Source: Streptomyces sp. V1I1 (GTDB lineage: Bacteria; Actinomycetota; Actinomycetes; Streptomycetales; Streptomycetaceae). Taken from it: a stretch of 64,000 bases of DNA. Position 1 is the stretch's first letter. Every line of letters begins with the position of its first letter. The stretch covers positions 2,474,501 through 2,538,500 of the forward strand of contig NZ_JAUSZH010000001.1 in the NCBI RefSeq assembly GCF_030817355.1. The letters are read 5' to 3'. The notes under the pieces are model-generated. The model was not told where the DNA came from and searched no databases. It worked only from the letters and a program-made list of their open reading frames with translations. The position numbers were made by a program, and so were the translations under genes. Below, piece after piece: positions 40,415 to 49,114 of the stretch.

Positions 40415-40807
40415 TCAGCAGTCGCGCAGTTCGGGCGACTGGTTGAGCAACTGGGCTCGCACGGAAGTAAAGCGGGCGAGCCGCTCATCCACCGAAGAGT
40501 CCAGCGGGAACACCGCGACGCGGTGGCAGTTCTGGAATGCCAGACGCACCCCGAAGTGCCGCTGGAGCGCACCGCGAATCGCGTCACTCGCGAGCGCGCG
40601 CAGCAGCTGACCACGTGCCTGCTCGTCCGGCGGAGGCGTCTGGTTGTCGGCGAAGTCGCCGCCGTCCACCTTCAGCTGAGCCACCAGAGAACTGATCATC
40701 TCCCATGCGAAGGGCAGGGAGGTCCGGACGCAGTCGACGAAGGCATCTTCGTCGACCTCGCCTCGCTCGGCCTGTTCCAACAGCGCCGGTGAGACGTCGA
40801 GCGACAT
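40415..40807 (-). CDS. SCO5389-family protein
   Basis: 130 aa, small soluble protein of unknown function conserved in actinobacteria beside nucS; the family name is from memory. It starts MSLDVSPALLEQAERGEVDE, is largely helical and acidic in its first half, and ends with CHRVAVFPLDSSVDERLARF and two cysteines. No known motif. ATG 40807 has GAGAGGAGA upstream. It is divergent from nucS across a 240-bp gap, so co-regulation with mismatch repair is possible (inference). Confidence 0.8.
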   Translation of the reverse strand: MSLDVSPALLEQAERGEVDEDAFVDCVRTSLPFAWEMISSLVAQLKVDGGDFADNQTPPPDEQARGQLLRALASDAIRGALQRHFGVRLAFQNCHRVAVFPLDSSVDERLARFTSVRAQLLNQSPELRDC

Positions 40808-41033
40808 GGGTTCTCCTCTCGCGACCCCGGTGGACGGGGTCTTACGGGCAGGGAAGGAGGATGACGGGCGCGACGGCATACGAACGACGCATGACGACTC
40901 AGAGTGCACGACCGACAACCTCCTGCTTCCACGGTAAGTGCGCTGTCCGGAGCGCACCAGGAGATTGGGAACACAACCGGCCAATTACGAACGGGGCTTC
41001 CGGGGCGAATCGCGCGCAGCGCCGTGTGTCGAG

Positions 41034-41039
41034 TAGCGT
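41034..41039 (+). promoter_or_regulatory. -10 hexamer for nucS
   Basis: TAGCGT lies 8 bp before ATG 41048 with no ribosome site between, suggesting a leaderless or near-leaderless mRNA. Confidence 0.45.
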
Positions 41040-41047
41040 TGCCGACC

Positions 41048-41710
41048 ATGCGTCTTGTCATCGCCCGCTGCTCCGTCGACTACGCGGGCCGGCTCACCGC
41101 CCACCTGCCCTCCGCTCCCCGTCTGATCCTGGTCAAGGCAGACGGAAGCGTCTCCATCCACGCGGACGACAGGGCGTACAAACCACTGAACTGGATGTCT
41201 CCTCCCTGCACACTCAAAGAGGGTGACGACAGCGTCTGGACCGTCATCAACAAAGCGGGCGAGAAACTGATCATTACGATGGAGGAAATCCTCCACGACT
41301 CCTCGCACGAACTGGGCGTGGACCCCGGCCTGATCAAGGACGGCGTGGAGGCACACCTTCAGGAACTGCTCGCCGACCGCATCGAGACGCTGGGCGAGGG
41401 ATACAGCCTGATCCGGCGCGAATACCCCACGGCCATCGGCCCGGTGGACATCCTGTGCCGGGACTCCGACGGCGCGACGGTGGCTGTGGAGATCAAGCGG
41501 CGCGGTGAGATCGACGGGGTCGAGCAGCTCACGCGCTATCTGGAGCTGCTGAACCGCGACCCCCATCTGGCGCCGGTCAAGGGCGTGTTCGCGGCGCAGG
41601 AGATCAAGCCGCAGGCGCGGGTGCTGGCGACGGACCGCGGGATCGGGTGTGTGGTGCTCGACTACGACGCGCTGCGGGGCATCGAGGACGACAAGCTCAG
41701 GCTGTTCTGA
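41048..41710 (+). CDS. nucS: mismatch-specific endonuclease NucS/EndoMS
   Basis: 220 aa. NucS replaces MutS/MutL in actinobacteria: it cuts both strands at mismatches and interacts with the beta clamp. N-terminal DNA-binding half starts [20 protein letters not shown]; the C-terminal RecB-like nuclease core shows [12 protein letters not shown] and [17 protein letters not shown], containing the Asp, Glu and Lys of the catalytic site. ATG 41048 is placed by likeness to the family and a -10 hexamer. Loss would be expected to raise the transition rate. Divergent from the SCO5389-family gene. Confidence 0.93.
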   Translation: MRLVIARCSVDYAGRLTAHLPSAPRLILVKADGSVSIHADDRAYKPLNWMSPPCTLKEGDDSVWTVINKAGEKLIITMEEILHDSSHELGVDPGLIKDGVEAHLQELLADRIETLGEGYSLIRREYPTAIGPVDILCRDSDGATVAVEIKRRGEIDGVEQLTRYLELLNRDPHLAPVKGVFAAQEIKPQARVLATDRGIGCVVLDYDALRGIEDDKLRLF

Positions 41711-41735
41711 AGACGGTACTGATACGGGTACGGAG

Positions 41736-41768
41736 ACGGCCCCGGACGGCGATGCCGCTCGGGGCCGT
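41736..41768. terminator. bidirectional terminator between nucS and the NTPase gene
   Basis: ACGGCCCCG (41736-41744) pairs with CGGGGCCGT (41760-41768); inside, CGGC and GCCG add a second stem around GAT. It lies in the 76-bp gap between convergent stops. Confidence 0.8.
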
Positions 41769-41786
41769 ACTGCGTTCTCGTGGCCG

Positions 41787-44229
41787 TCAGATGACGGGCG
41801 AGCTGCTGGAGCTCGCGGAGGACGCGGGGGCGCTGCTGGTTGTGATCGGAGCGCTGGCGGAGGTTGACCCTTCGGGCGTGCTCGACGGCGACGGGCTGGT
41901 CGACGTGGGAGGCGGCGTAGAGGGCGGCGGCGTAGAGGGTGGAGTCGTCGGGGGCTTCGTCGGCGGGGTCGTCGGCGGCTTGGTCTCCGGATTCGTCGGG
42001 GGCCTGCCTGACGACGTCGGCTTCCCGCCCGGCTTCGACGGATTCGACGACGGCTCGGCCCCCGGCTTCGACGATTCACTCGCCGACGAGCTGGAGCCCG
42101 GCGTCACCGCCCCCGTCGGGTCCGCGGGGCCACCCGGGCGGCGGGTCGAGCCGTCGGTCGGCTCGTCCGCATCCAGGCCGTTGTCCGCGTCGTCCTCGTT
42201 CGCGGACTGGCCGTTCCTGACCTTGCCGCCGGGCGGGTCCTGCTGGTCCGAGGTCGCCCCGAGCGTAACCACCGTGCCGAGCACCGCGGCCAGCAGCGCG
42301 CCCGCGCCCGCGGCGACCAGGTTGCGGCGTGCGCCGCCGATGATGGAGAGGGGGCCGCGCAGCTTCGCGCCGCCCGCGGCCGACTTCGGCCGCGCCACCA
42401 GCGTGGCGGGCTCCTCCGGCGGCTTCGACTTCCCCGAGGCCCCCAGCGGCAGCACGGCCGCCGGTACGCCTCCGGGCGGCGACGCCGACTCCTCGTAGCG
42501 CGCGGTCGGCACCTCCTCGCCCGCCGGGGTGCGTCCGCCGAGTACGAGGCCGCCCGCGCGGTCCGCGACGAGCGCCAGCGCCCTGCGTCCCGCGACGGTG
42601 CCGCGCTTGTCGGCGAGCGCCCCGCGCATGCCGATCGAGGCCTCCAGCTCGGCGCGCGCCCGCTCCAGGCTGCCGGTGCAGAGCGCCAGTACGCCCAACT
42701 CATGGTGGAAGTACGCCTCTTCGGCCACTTCGCCCGATATACGGGCCGCCTCGGACCCGATGCGCAGGGCCCGCTCCCAGGCAGCCCAGTGCAGCCCCGC
42801 CGCGAAAGCGGGTGCGGCGCTGTGGGCCAGCAGTACGGCCGCGCTGGGGTGTCCGGCCTCCTGCCCCGGGACCAGCGCGGTCAGCGCGGCGAGGACGGCG
42901 TCCGCCTCGGCCACCGCCCGCTCGGGGGTGACCGAGGGGTGTCCGGCCCACCAGGCGTAGTGCTGGGCGGCGGTGTGGGCGTGGGCGGCCGCGTCGTCGG
43001 CGTAACCCTTCTCCGTGAGCTGCGCGATCACGCCGGCCGCCAGCCGGTAGCGCGGGCCGACCGGTGAGAGCAGCCCGCAGTTCATCAGCTCGCCGAGCGC
43101 GGCGTCCGCGTGCGTGTCACCGACGAGCGCCGGCAGATGCGCCTGGTGCGGGACCTCGCCGCCGAGCGCGACGGCGAAGCGCAGGGTGTCGCGGGCGGAC
43201 TCGCTGAGCCGGGAGGCGAGCAGCGCCGCCGGCGCGGCCCCCTCGCCCAGTGTCGGCAGCGGGATCTCGACACCGTCGACCGCGTCGAAAACGCCGAACC
43301 CGTCGGAGTCCTCCGGGTCGGGACGCCGGCTGTCGGCCTGCCGCAGCAGCGCGCCCGCCTGCACGAAGCGCAGCGGCAGGCCCTCGGACTCGAACCAGAG
43401 GTCGCCGGCCCAGTTCGCCTCGTCCTCGGTGAGCGGCCGCTCCACGGTGCGCTTCAGCAGTTCCAGCGAGGCGCTGCGGCCGAGGCCCGCGAGGAAGACC
43501 TCTTCGAGGTGCGAGTCGGCGGCGGGCGCCGCGATGTCGGGTGTGGCGGCGACCAGGAAGGCGCACTCGGGCGCGGCGTCCAGCAGCTCGCCGAGGGCGG
43601 CGCCGCCGAACTCCAGGTCGTCGAGTACGACGATCGCGCCGATGTTCCTTACGTGCTCGAGCAGCCCCGCCCGGTCGGGCCGGTGCCGCGGCGCGTTGTG
43701 GACGACGGCGAAGAGTTCGTACAGCAGCTCGGTGGGCGTGCGGTGGTAGCCGCTGAGGCGTACGACTCCGTCGGGTGCGAGGTTCGCGCAGTCTTCGGCG
43801 ACGATGTCGAGCAGGGTGCTGCGCCCGGATCCCGCGGGCCCGGTGAGCCGCACCGAGCGACCGCGGCCCAGCAGTCGTACCAGCCGCTCGCGCTCCTCGT
43901 CGCGCTCGAGCAGCGGGAGCCGCGGCGCGGGCGGGCCCGCCGGCACGGGCGGCTGCGCCGCGCGCTGCCGCTCGGTGCGCTCCTCGGCGCTGTACCGGGT
44001 CGGGCCGCGCGGGCTGTTCTCCCCCATGGCCTTCGGCCTGGGAGGGGCCGCCGGGCGGGCAGGGCTCTATCTCGCTGCCGTCGACGGGGTTGACCGTGAG
44101 CAGGAAGTCGCCCGCGACGAGCTGGACGGTACGGGCGAGCGCCGGCGCGGACTGTACGAAGTCGGGCGTGCCGGTGTCGCGCGGGGGCCGCGCCTGTCCC
44201 GCGCCCTCGCCGAAACTGTCGTTGTCCAT
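41787..44229 (-). CDS. P-loop NTPase with membrane anchor and Pro/Ser/Thr surface tail (apparent frameshift)
   Basis: The main frame (44027 to 41787, 746 aa) has Walker A GPAGSGRSTLLD and Walker B-like AIVVLDDLEFGG, in a STAND/LuxR-like ATPase layout with helical repeats to ~residue 470. One membrane helix (LVAAGAGALLAAVLGTVVTLG) and a ~150-residue Pro/Thr/Ser tail follow. Upstream in another frame, ATG 44229 opens a conserved-looking segment (DFVQSAPALARTVQLVAGDF, then VDGSEIEPCPPG) that I think is the true N-terminus. The two frames meet in a C/G-rich run at about 44045-44066, just after a TAG (44067-44069) in the downstream frame. This implies a one-base indel or sequencing error. A STAS-domain gene lies upstream. 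Function unknown; signalling is inferred. Confidence 0.75.
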
Positions 44230-44385
44230 GGTCCAAGCCCCCCAGGATGCTCTGTGCCTGTCACACGGTTCCGTCAATTCGGCAGGCGACCGAACCCTAG
44301 ACGTTCGCTCAGTATCTACGAACGGCCGGGGTGCCACCCCGCCCGTGACGTCACAGTCTCGTGAGGATTGCGAGCGTCGTACGGT

Positions 44386-44709
44386 TCAGACCCGAGGAAG
44401 CGATTCGGCCGCGAGGCCGCCTTCGATGGCGAGAATGCGGTGCAGCCGGGTGGCGACGAGCAGTCTCTGCATCTGTGGCGGCACACCGCGCAGCACCAGC
44501 CGGCGGCCGCACCGGCCGGCCCGCCGGTGCGCGCCCATGATGACCCCGAGCCCGGTGGCATCCCAGGAATCGAGGTCGGTCAGGTCGAGCACGAGGTCGC
44601 CGACTCCGTCGTCGACGGCCGAGTGCAGGACCGTACGGGCGTCCGCCGCGCTGCGGACGTCGAGGCGGCCCCCGACGACCAGCTCGGCGTGGTCGCCCCT
44701 GATGTGCAT
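44386..44709 (-). CDS. STAS-domain protein (anti-sigma-factor antagonist-like)
   Basis: About 107 aa, single STAS domain (starts MHIRGDHAELVVGGRLDVRS, core LVLDLTDLDSWDATGLGVIM). In SpoIIAA-type antagonists the phosphorylated serine follows the Asp of the DSSG motif. Here the motif is DATG, so that serine is Ala and only the adjacent Thr could be modified. ATG 44709 has GGGGAG upstream; the frame continues to 44766. It precedes the P-loop NTPase gene on the same strand, about 157 bp apart. Confidence 0.85.
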   Translation of the reverse strand: MHIRGDHAELVVGGRLDVRSAADARTVLHSAVDDGVGDLVLDLTDLDSWDATGLGVIMGAHRRAGRCGRRLVLRGVPPQMQRLLVATRLHRILAIEGGLAAESLPRV

Positions 44710-44820
44710 ATGCGCTCCCCGTGAGTGCTTCAGTGCCCTGTGTCTGTCTCTTCTGTCTTGCAACAACTGACTGCCGTGCGGGCGAGGAAGTTGCCGTCTG
44801 TAAGCGAACCGATACCGAAT

Positions 44821-44836
44821 TCACCCCAGAGGGTGA
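44821..44836 (-). terminator. stem-loop after the 3-hydroxyacyl-CoA dehydrogenase gene
   Basis: TCACCC, CAGA, GGGTGA, 21 bp after the stop; a 6-bp stem, so termination may be weak. Confidence 0.5.
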
Positions 44837-44857
44837 TACCAAACCGGTCAATGAGGG

Positions 44858-45706
44858 TCAGTGCTTGTAGAAGCCCTGCCCGCTCTTGCGACCGATGTCA
44901 CCCGCATCCACCATCCGGCGCATCAGCTCCGGCGGCGCGAACTTCTCGTCCTGGGACTCGGTGTAGATGTTGCTCGTGGCGTGCAGCAGGATGTCCACGC
45001 CCGTCAGGTCGGCGGTGGCGAGCGGCCCCATGGCGTGACCGAAGCCCAGCTTGCAGGCGATGTCGATGTCCTCGACGGTCGCGACGCCCGATTCGTAGAG
45101 CTTGGCGGCCTCGACGACCAGCGCCGAAATGAGGCGGGTGGTGACAAAACCGGCGACATCGCGGTTGACGACGATGCAGGTCTTGCCGACGGACTCGGCG
45201 AACTCCCGCGTGGTGGCGAGGGTTTCGTCGCTCGTCTTGTAGCCGCGCACCAGCTCGCACAGCTGCATCATCGGGACGGGCGAGAAGAAGTGCGCACCGA
45301 CGACGCGGTCCGGACGCTCCGTCACCGCCGCGATCTTCGTGATCGGGATGGCGGAGGTGTTGGAGGCGAGGACGGCGTCGTCCCGTACGAGCTTGTCGAG
45401 CGTACGGAAGATCTCGTGCTTGACCTCGAGCTTCTCGAAGACCGCCTCGACGACGATGTCCGCGTCGGCGGCGGCGTCCAGGTCGGTGGTGGTGGTGATG
45501 CGCGCCAATGCCGCCTCGGCGTCGGCCGCTTCGAGCTTGCCCTTGGAGACGAACTTGTCGTACGAGGCCTTGATGCCGTCCGTGCCGCGGGTCAGGGCCG
45601 CGTCGGTGACATCGCGCAGCACGACTTCCCAGCCCGCCTGGGCCGAGACCTGCGCGATACCGGACCCCATGAGTCCGGCCCCGATGACGGCGAGCTTCCT
45701 GGCCAC
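44858..45706 (-). CDS. 3-hydroxybutyryl-CoA dehydrogenase
   Basis: 282 aa, NAD(P)-dependent enzyme of the 3-hydroxyacyl-CoA dehydrogenase family, acting on (S)-3-hydroxybutyryl-CoA. The Rossmann motif GAGLMGSG is at residues 9-16; NTSAIPITKIA and the catalytic-His region VVGAHFFSPVPMMQL are present, with the C-terminal dimer domain ending IGRKSGQGFYKH. GTG 45706 has AAGGGG upstream. A palindrome AACAGCTGTT (45720-45729) lies just before the ribosome site and could be an operator. Divergent from the cobalamin adenosyltransferase gene. Confidence 0.93.
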   Translation of the reverse strand: MARKLAVIGAGLMGSGIAQVSAQAGWEVVLRDVTDAALTRGTDGIKASYDKFVSKGKLEAADAEAALARITTTTDLDAAADADIVVEAVFEKLEVKHEIFRTLDKLVRDDAVLASNTSAIPITKIAAVTERPDRVVGAHFFSPVPMMQLCELVRGYKTSDETLATTREFAESVGKTCIVVNRDVAGFVTTRLISALVVEAAKLYESGVATVEDIDIACKLGFGHAMGPLATADLTGVDILLHATSNIYTESQDEKFAPPELMRRMVDAGDIGRKSGQGFYKH

Positions 45707-45930
45707 TGCGGCACCCCTTAACAGCTGTTTACATTTCCGCTCTCCGGCGGAGGTTAGCGCCCGTGAGCAGCCGTGTGGCGGTGAAGAGATGCGCGTCACG
45801 TCTCAGATGACGGACATCACACCGGCACGGCCCATCAAGGTTCACATACCGCGTACTTGAGCACCTTCTCCCCACTTCGCGGCCGATCACCCCGCGCTCC
45901 CTGATCCGGCCTGACGGACCGGACAGAACC

Positions 45931-45936
45931 TAGGCT
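45931..45936 (+). promoter_or_regulatory. -10 hexamer for the cobalamin adenosyltransferase gene
   Basis: TAGGCT exactly 6 bp before ATG 45943; leaderless arrangement. Confidence 0.5.
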
Positions 45937-45942
45937 GGGTGC

Positions 45943-46515
45943 ATGGTCAATCTGACGCGCATCTATACCCGTACCGGCGACCAGGGCACGACGGCCCTCG
46001 GCGACATGAGCCGCACGGCCAAGACCGATCTGCGGATCGCGGCGTACGCCGACGCCAATGAGGCCAATGCCGTTATCGGCACGGCCATCGCCCTCGGGCA
46101 GCTCCCGCAGGAGGTCGTGAAGGTCCTCGTCCGCGTCCAGAACGACCTGTTCGACGTGGGCGCGGACCTCGCCACCCCGGTCGTCGAGAACCCGGAGTAT
46201 CCGCCACTGCGGGTCGAGCAGTTCTACATCGACAAGCTGGAGGCGGACTGTGACCGCTTCAACGAGGAGCTGGACAAGCTCCGCAGCTTCATCCTGCCCG
46301 GCGGTACACCGGGCGCGGCGCTGCTGCACCAGTCCTGCACGGTCGTACGGCGCGCGGAGCGCTCGACGTGGGCGGCGCTCGAGGTGCACGGCGAGATCAT
46401 GAACCCGCTCACCGCGACGTATCTCAACCGCCTCTCCGACCTCCTGTTCATCCTGGCCCGTACGGCCAACAAGGAGGTCGGAGACGTGCTCTGGGTGCCG
46501 GGAGGCGAGCGCTAA
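45943..46515 (+). CDS. cob(I)alamin adenosyltransferase (PduO type)
   Basis: 190 aa. Transfers the adenosyl group of ATP to cob(I)alamin to make adenosylcobalamin, the cofactor used by IcmA and methylmalonyl-CoA mutase. PduO-family signatures are visible: IYTRTGDQGTTALGD at the N-terminus (ATP site), AYADANEANAVIG, CTVVRRAERSTW and YLNRLSDLLFILAR. ATG 45943 lies 6 bp after TAGGCT, so it is probably leaderless. The stop forms a CTAA four-base overlap with the convergent membrane gene, centred in a small inverted repeat. Confidence 0.93.
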   Translation: MVNLTRIYTRTGDQGTTALGDMSRTAKTDLRIAAYADANEANAVIGTAIALGQLPQEVVKVLVRVQNDLFDVGADLATPVVENPEYPPLRVEQFYIDKLEADCDRFNEELDKLRSFILPGGTPGAALLHQSCTVVRRAERSTWAALEVHGEIMNPLTATYLNRLSDLLFILARTANKEVGDVLWVPGGER

Positions 46516-47078
46516 CGCTCAGTGCGCACGGGCTCGCGCTTGGACTTCGCGGCCTGCTTCGGGAAGAGCGTGTAGCTCCCCGCGATGATCACGTTGATGC
46601 CGATGAGGAAGAGCATCGTCTCCTGCCAACTGCGCAGCGAGCCGACGTCGCCGTCGCCTCCGACGTACCAGATCGCGGCCTGGAGCAGGCCCATGGCGAT
46701 CACCGCGGCGGTGATCCAGCGGATGGTCGTCTTCCACTCGTGGATTGTGCGGGCCGCGCCGTATTTCGGCCGCTTGACGGGCGGCGGGCCGCCCGCGAAG
46801 CGGTGCGCGAACTTCGCGTCGACCCACTTGATCGTGTGGTGCCCCAGGGCCACGGTGAAGCCGATGTAGACGGCCGCGAGCCCGTGCTTCCAGTCCGGCT
46901 CGGCGCCGTTCTTGAGGTCGATCGCCGTCACGGCCAGCAGGACGACCTCCAGCAGCGGCTCGCAGAGCAGGACGGCCGCCCCGAGACGCGGCATCTTCGC
47001 CAGGTAGCGCAAGGCCAGTCCAGCGACCAGCAGCACCCAGAAGCCGACCTCGCAGATCACGATCAGCGTGACGATCAC
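46512..47078 (-). CDS. integral membrane protein, unknown function
   Basis: About 188 aa with five hydrophobic segments (VGFWVLLVAGLALRYLAK, AAVLLCEPLLEVVLLAVTAI, LAAVYIGFTVALG, WITAAVIAMGLLQAAIWYV, TMLFLIGINVIIAGSYTLF) and a basic C-terminal tail. A GHHTIKWVDAKFAHRF loop with two adjacent His sits between helices 3 and 4. I do not recognise a family function. GTG 47078 has GGGAGAG upstream. It is divergent from chiS across ~160 bp. Confidence 0.78.
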   Translation of the reverse strand: MIVTLIVICEVGFWVLLVAGLALRYLAKMPRLGAAVLLCEPLLEVVLLAVTAIDLKNGAEPDWKHGLAAVYIGFTVALGHHTIKWVDAKFAHRFAGGPPPVKRPKYGAARTIHEWKTTIRWITAAVIAMGLLQAAIWYVGGDGDVGSLRSWQETMLFLIGINVIIAGSYTLFPKQAAKSKREPVRTER

Positions 47079-47240
47079 AGCACTCTCCCTTCGTTCTGGA
47101 TTCCAGCCTCCCGTCCGCCCGGCCGCCGATCGTCGTCGCCAGTGACGAAGTGGCACTGCATCCTTCGATGTAGCCGGATGTGGCGGGCCTTCACCCTGGA
47201 CGTGGAGGCCCGCGCGCCGCCCGCCGTGTTTGATGGGTCT

Positions 47241-48437
47241 GTGACCGCCTTCCCCCGCCCGCACCGCGACGACGTGCTCATCGCCGTGGCCGGATTCCTC
47301 GGCGGCCTGCTGATGTGGTCGCTCGGTCTGGACACCCACAGCGACCAGGGCTTCGAACCGCGCTCGCTCGCGCTGGTGCCGCTGGCCGTGATGAGCGGGG
47401 CGGAGCTGCTGCGCCGGACGATGCCGAACACCTCGCTGGCGATCGGCTGTCTGACGATGCTGGCCGACCAGTTCACCGTCGGGAATGTCGCCACCATCGC
47501 GATGTTCACGGATCTGGTCTACGCGGCCGTTCTGTACGGCACACCCGCGGCCGCACGCCGTATCCCCGCCGTGTCCATGGTGGCCACCGCCGCCGTCACG
47601 GTCACCGCACTCGTCATCTACCAGGATGCACAGGCCATTCTGCCCGGCCTCCTCTTCGCCGTATTGACGGTGGTCCCGGCCTGGACCGGCGTGAGCGTAC
47701 GCACCCATCGCGACGCTGCCGAAGCCGCCCAGCTGCGCGCCGAGCAAACCGCCCTGCTCGCCGAGATCGACCGCACCCAGGCGGTCACCGCCGAGCGCGC
47801 CCGGATGGCCCGAGAGCTGCACGACCTGGTCGCGGGCCATCTCTCGGCGATCGCGATCCACTCCACGGCCGCGCTCTCCCTCGACGACCCGAAGACGTCC
47901 CGCGAGGCGCTCGGCGTCATCCGCGAGAACAGCGTCGACGGGCTCGCCGAGATGCGTCGGCTGATCGGGCTGCTGCGGGACAGCGGCGGCGACGCGGAGC
48001 CGGCCGCCGCGCCGACACTCGCCGGTGTCGACGCGCTCCTCGATCAGTCGCGGACGAACGGCGCCTCCAGCGGCCTGGAGTGCACGCTCGAAGACACCCG
48101 CGAGGCGGGCCTGGCGCTGCCCGCGCCGGTCGAGCTCGCTGCGTACCGCATCATCCAGGAGTCGCTGACCAACGCCCTCAAGCACGCGTCGCCGGGCCGG
48201 ATCAGGGTGGCCCTGGCGCAGGACGAGCGGACGCTGACGGTACGGGTCACCAGCCCGTACGGCGACCGGCCCGGGCCGCGCGCCCCCGGCTCGGGGGCCG
48301 GTCTGGTCGGCATGCGCGAGCGTGTGGCGCTGCTGGACGGGCAGTTCGAGTCGGGACCGGTGACCAATGGCGACGGCCGCAAGATCTGGCAGGTGCGGGC
48401 GGAACTGCCCGTCGAGGAAGGGAACCGGAAGGCATGA
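47241..48437 (+). CDS. chiS: two-component sensor kinase ChiS-like
   Basis: About 398 aa, NarL-group histidine kinase. Residues ~10-150 hold about five membrane segments with little outside domain. The dimerisation box has the phospho-accepting His194 (MARELHDLVAGHLSAIAIHS), followed by an HATPase domain with IIQESLTNALKHA and GSGAGLVGMRERV. GTG 47241 is chosen because the upstream part has no ribosome site; TTTGAT 6 bp before it may be a -10. The partner regulator overlaps by ATGA and the chitinase follows, as in S. coelicolor chiS-chiR-chiC, where the pair is needed for chiC expression. Confidence 0.88.
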   Translation: MTAFPRPHRDDVLIAVAGFLGGLLMWSLGLDTHSDQGFEPRSLALVPLAVMSGAELLRRTMPNTSLAIGCLTMLADQFTVGNVATIAMFTDLVYAAVLYGTPAAARRIPAVSMVATAAVTVTALVIYQDAQAILPGLLFAVLTVVPAWTGVSVRTHRDAAEAAQLRAEQTALLAEIDRTQAVTAERARMARELHDLVAGHLSAIAIHSTAALSLDDPKTSREALGVIRENSVDGLAEMRRLIGLLRDSGGDAEPAAAPTLAGVDALLDQSRTNGASSGLECTLEDTREAGLALPAPVELAAYRIIQESLTNALKHASPGRIRVALAQDERTLTVRVTSPYGDRPGPRAPGSGAGLVGMRERVALLDGQFESGPVTNGDGRKIWQVRAELPVEEGNRKA

Positions 48438-49084
48438 CGATCCGGGTACTGGTCGCGGAGGACCAGAGTGCCGTACGCGCCGGTCTGGTCCTCATCCTGC
48501 GCAGCGCGCCGGACATCGAGGTGGCCGGCGAGGCGGCGGACGGCGAGGAAGCCGTGCGGCTGGCCCGCGAGCTGCGCCCGGACCTGGTGCTGATGGATGT
48601 TCAGATGCCGCGGCTCGACGGGGTGTCGGCGACCCGGCAGGTCGTCGCCGAACAGCTCGCCGACGTACTCGTACTGACCACGTTCGATCTGGACGAGTAC
48701 GTCTTCGGGGCGCTGCGGGCGGGGGCCGCGGGCTTCCTGCTGAAGAACACCGATGCCAAGGATCTGCTGGAGGCGGTGCGCACGGTGGCGCGCGGCGAGG
48801 GGCTGATCGCGCCTGCTGTGACCCGCCGGCTGATCGCGGAGTTCGCTGCGCCGACTCCCCCGCGATCCCCGGACGCGCCCGACGCCGCGATCCTCGATGT
48901 GCTGACCCGGCGCGAGCGCGAGGTGCTGTCGTGTCTCGGCAAGGGCATGTCGAACGCCGAGATCGCGGGACACCTCGACATGGCGGAGGCCACGGTGAAG
49001 ACCCATGTGAGCCGGCTGCTGGGCAAGCTGGAGATGCGCAGCCGGGTCCAAGCGGCGGTTCTGGTACAGGAGTTGGGCATCTAG
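48434..49084 (+). CDS. chiR: two-component response regulator ChiR-like
   Basis: 216 aa, NarL/FixJ type. Receiver domain with the phosphorylatable Asp55 (VLMDVQMPRLDG) and acidic pair VAEDQ; C-terminal LuxR helix-turn-helix (LTRREREVLSCLGKGMSNAE, then ATVKTHVSRLLGKL). ATG 48434 overlaps the kinase stop. Expected to activate the chitinase gene 158 bp downstream, probably at the direct repeats at 49115-49147 or nearby; the exact target is not shown by sequence. Confidence 0.9.
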   Translation: MTIRVLVAEDQSAVRAGLVLILRSAPDIEVAGEAADGEEAVRLARELRPDLVLMDVQMPRLDGVSATRQVVAEQLADVLVLTTFDLDEYVFGALRAGAAGFLLKNTDAKDLLEAVRTVARGEGLIAPAVTRRLIAEFAAPTPPRSPDAPDAAILDVLTRREREVLSCLGKGMSNAEIAGHLDMAEATVKTHVSRLLGKLEMRSRVQAAVLVQELGI

Positions 49085-49114
49085 CTCTGCTCCCTTCCCC
49101 ACCTCTCACACCTT

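Noticed and set aside
41881..42110. Gly/Val repeats in plus-strand ORFs at the end of the NTPase gene, considered as a PE-PGRS-like gene
   Set aside because: They are the complement of the Pro/Thr/Ser tail of the minus-strand protein.
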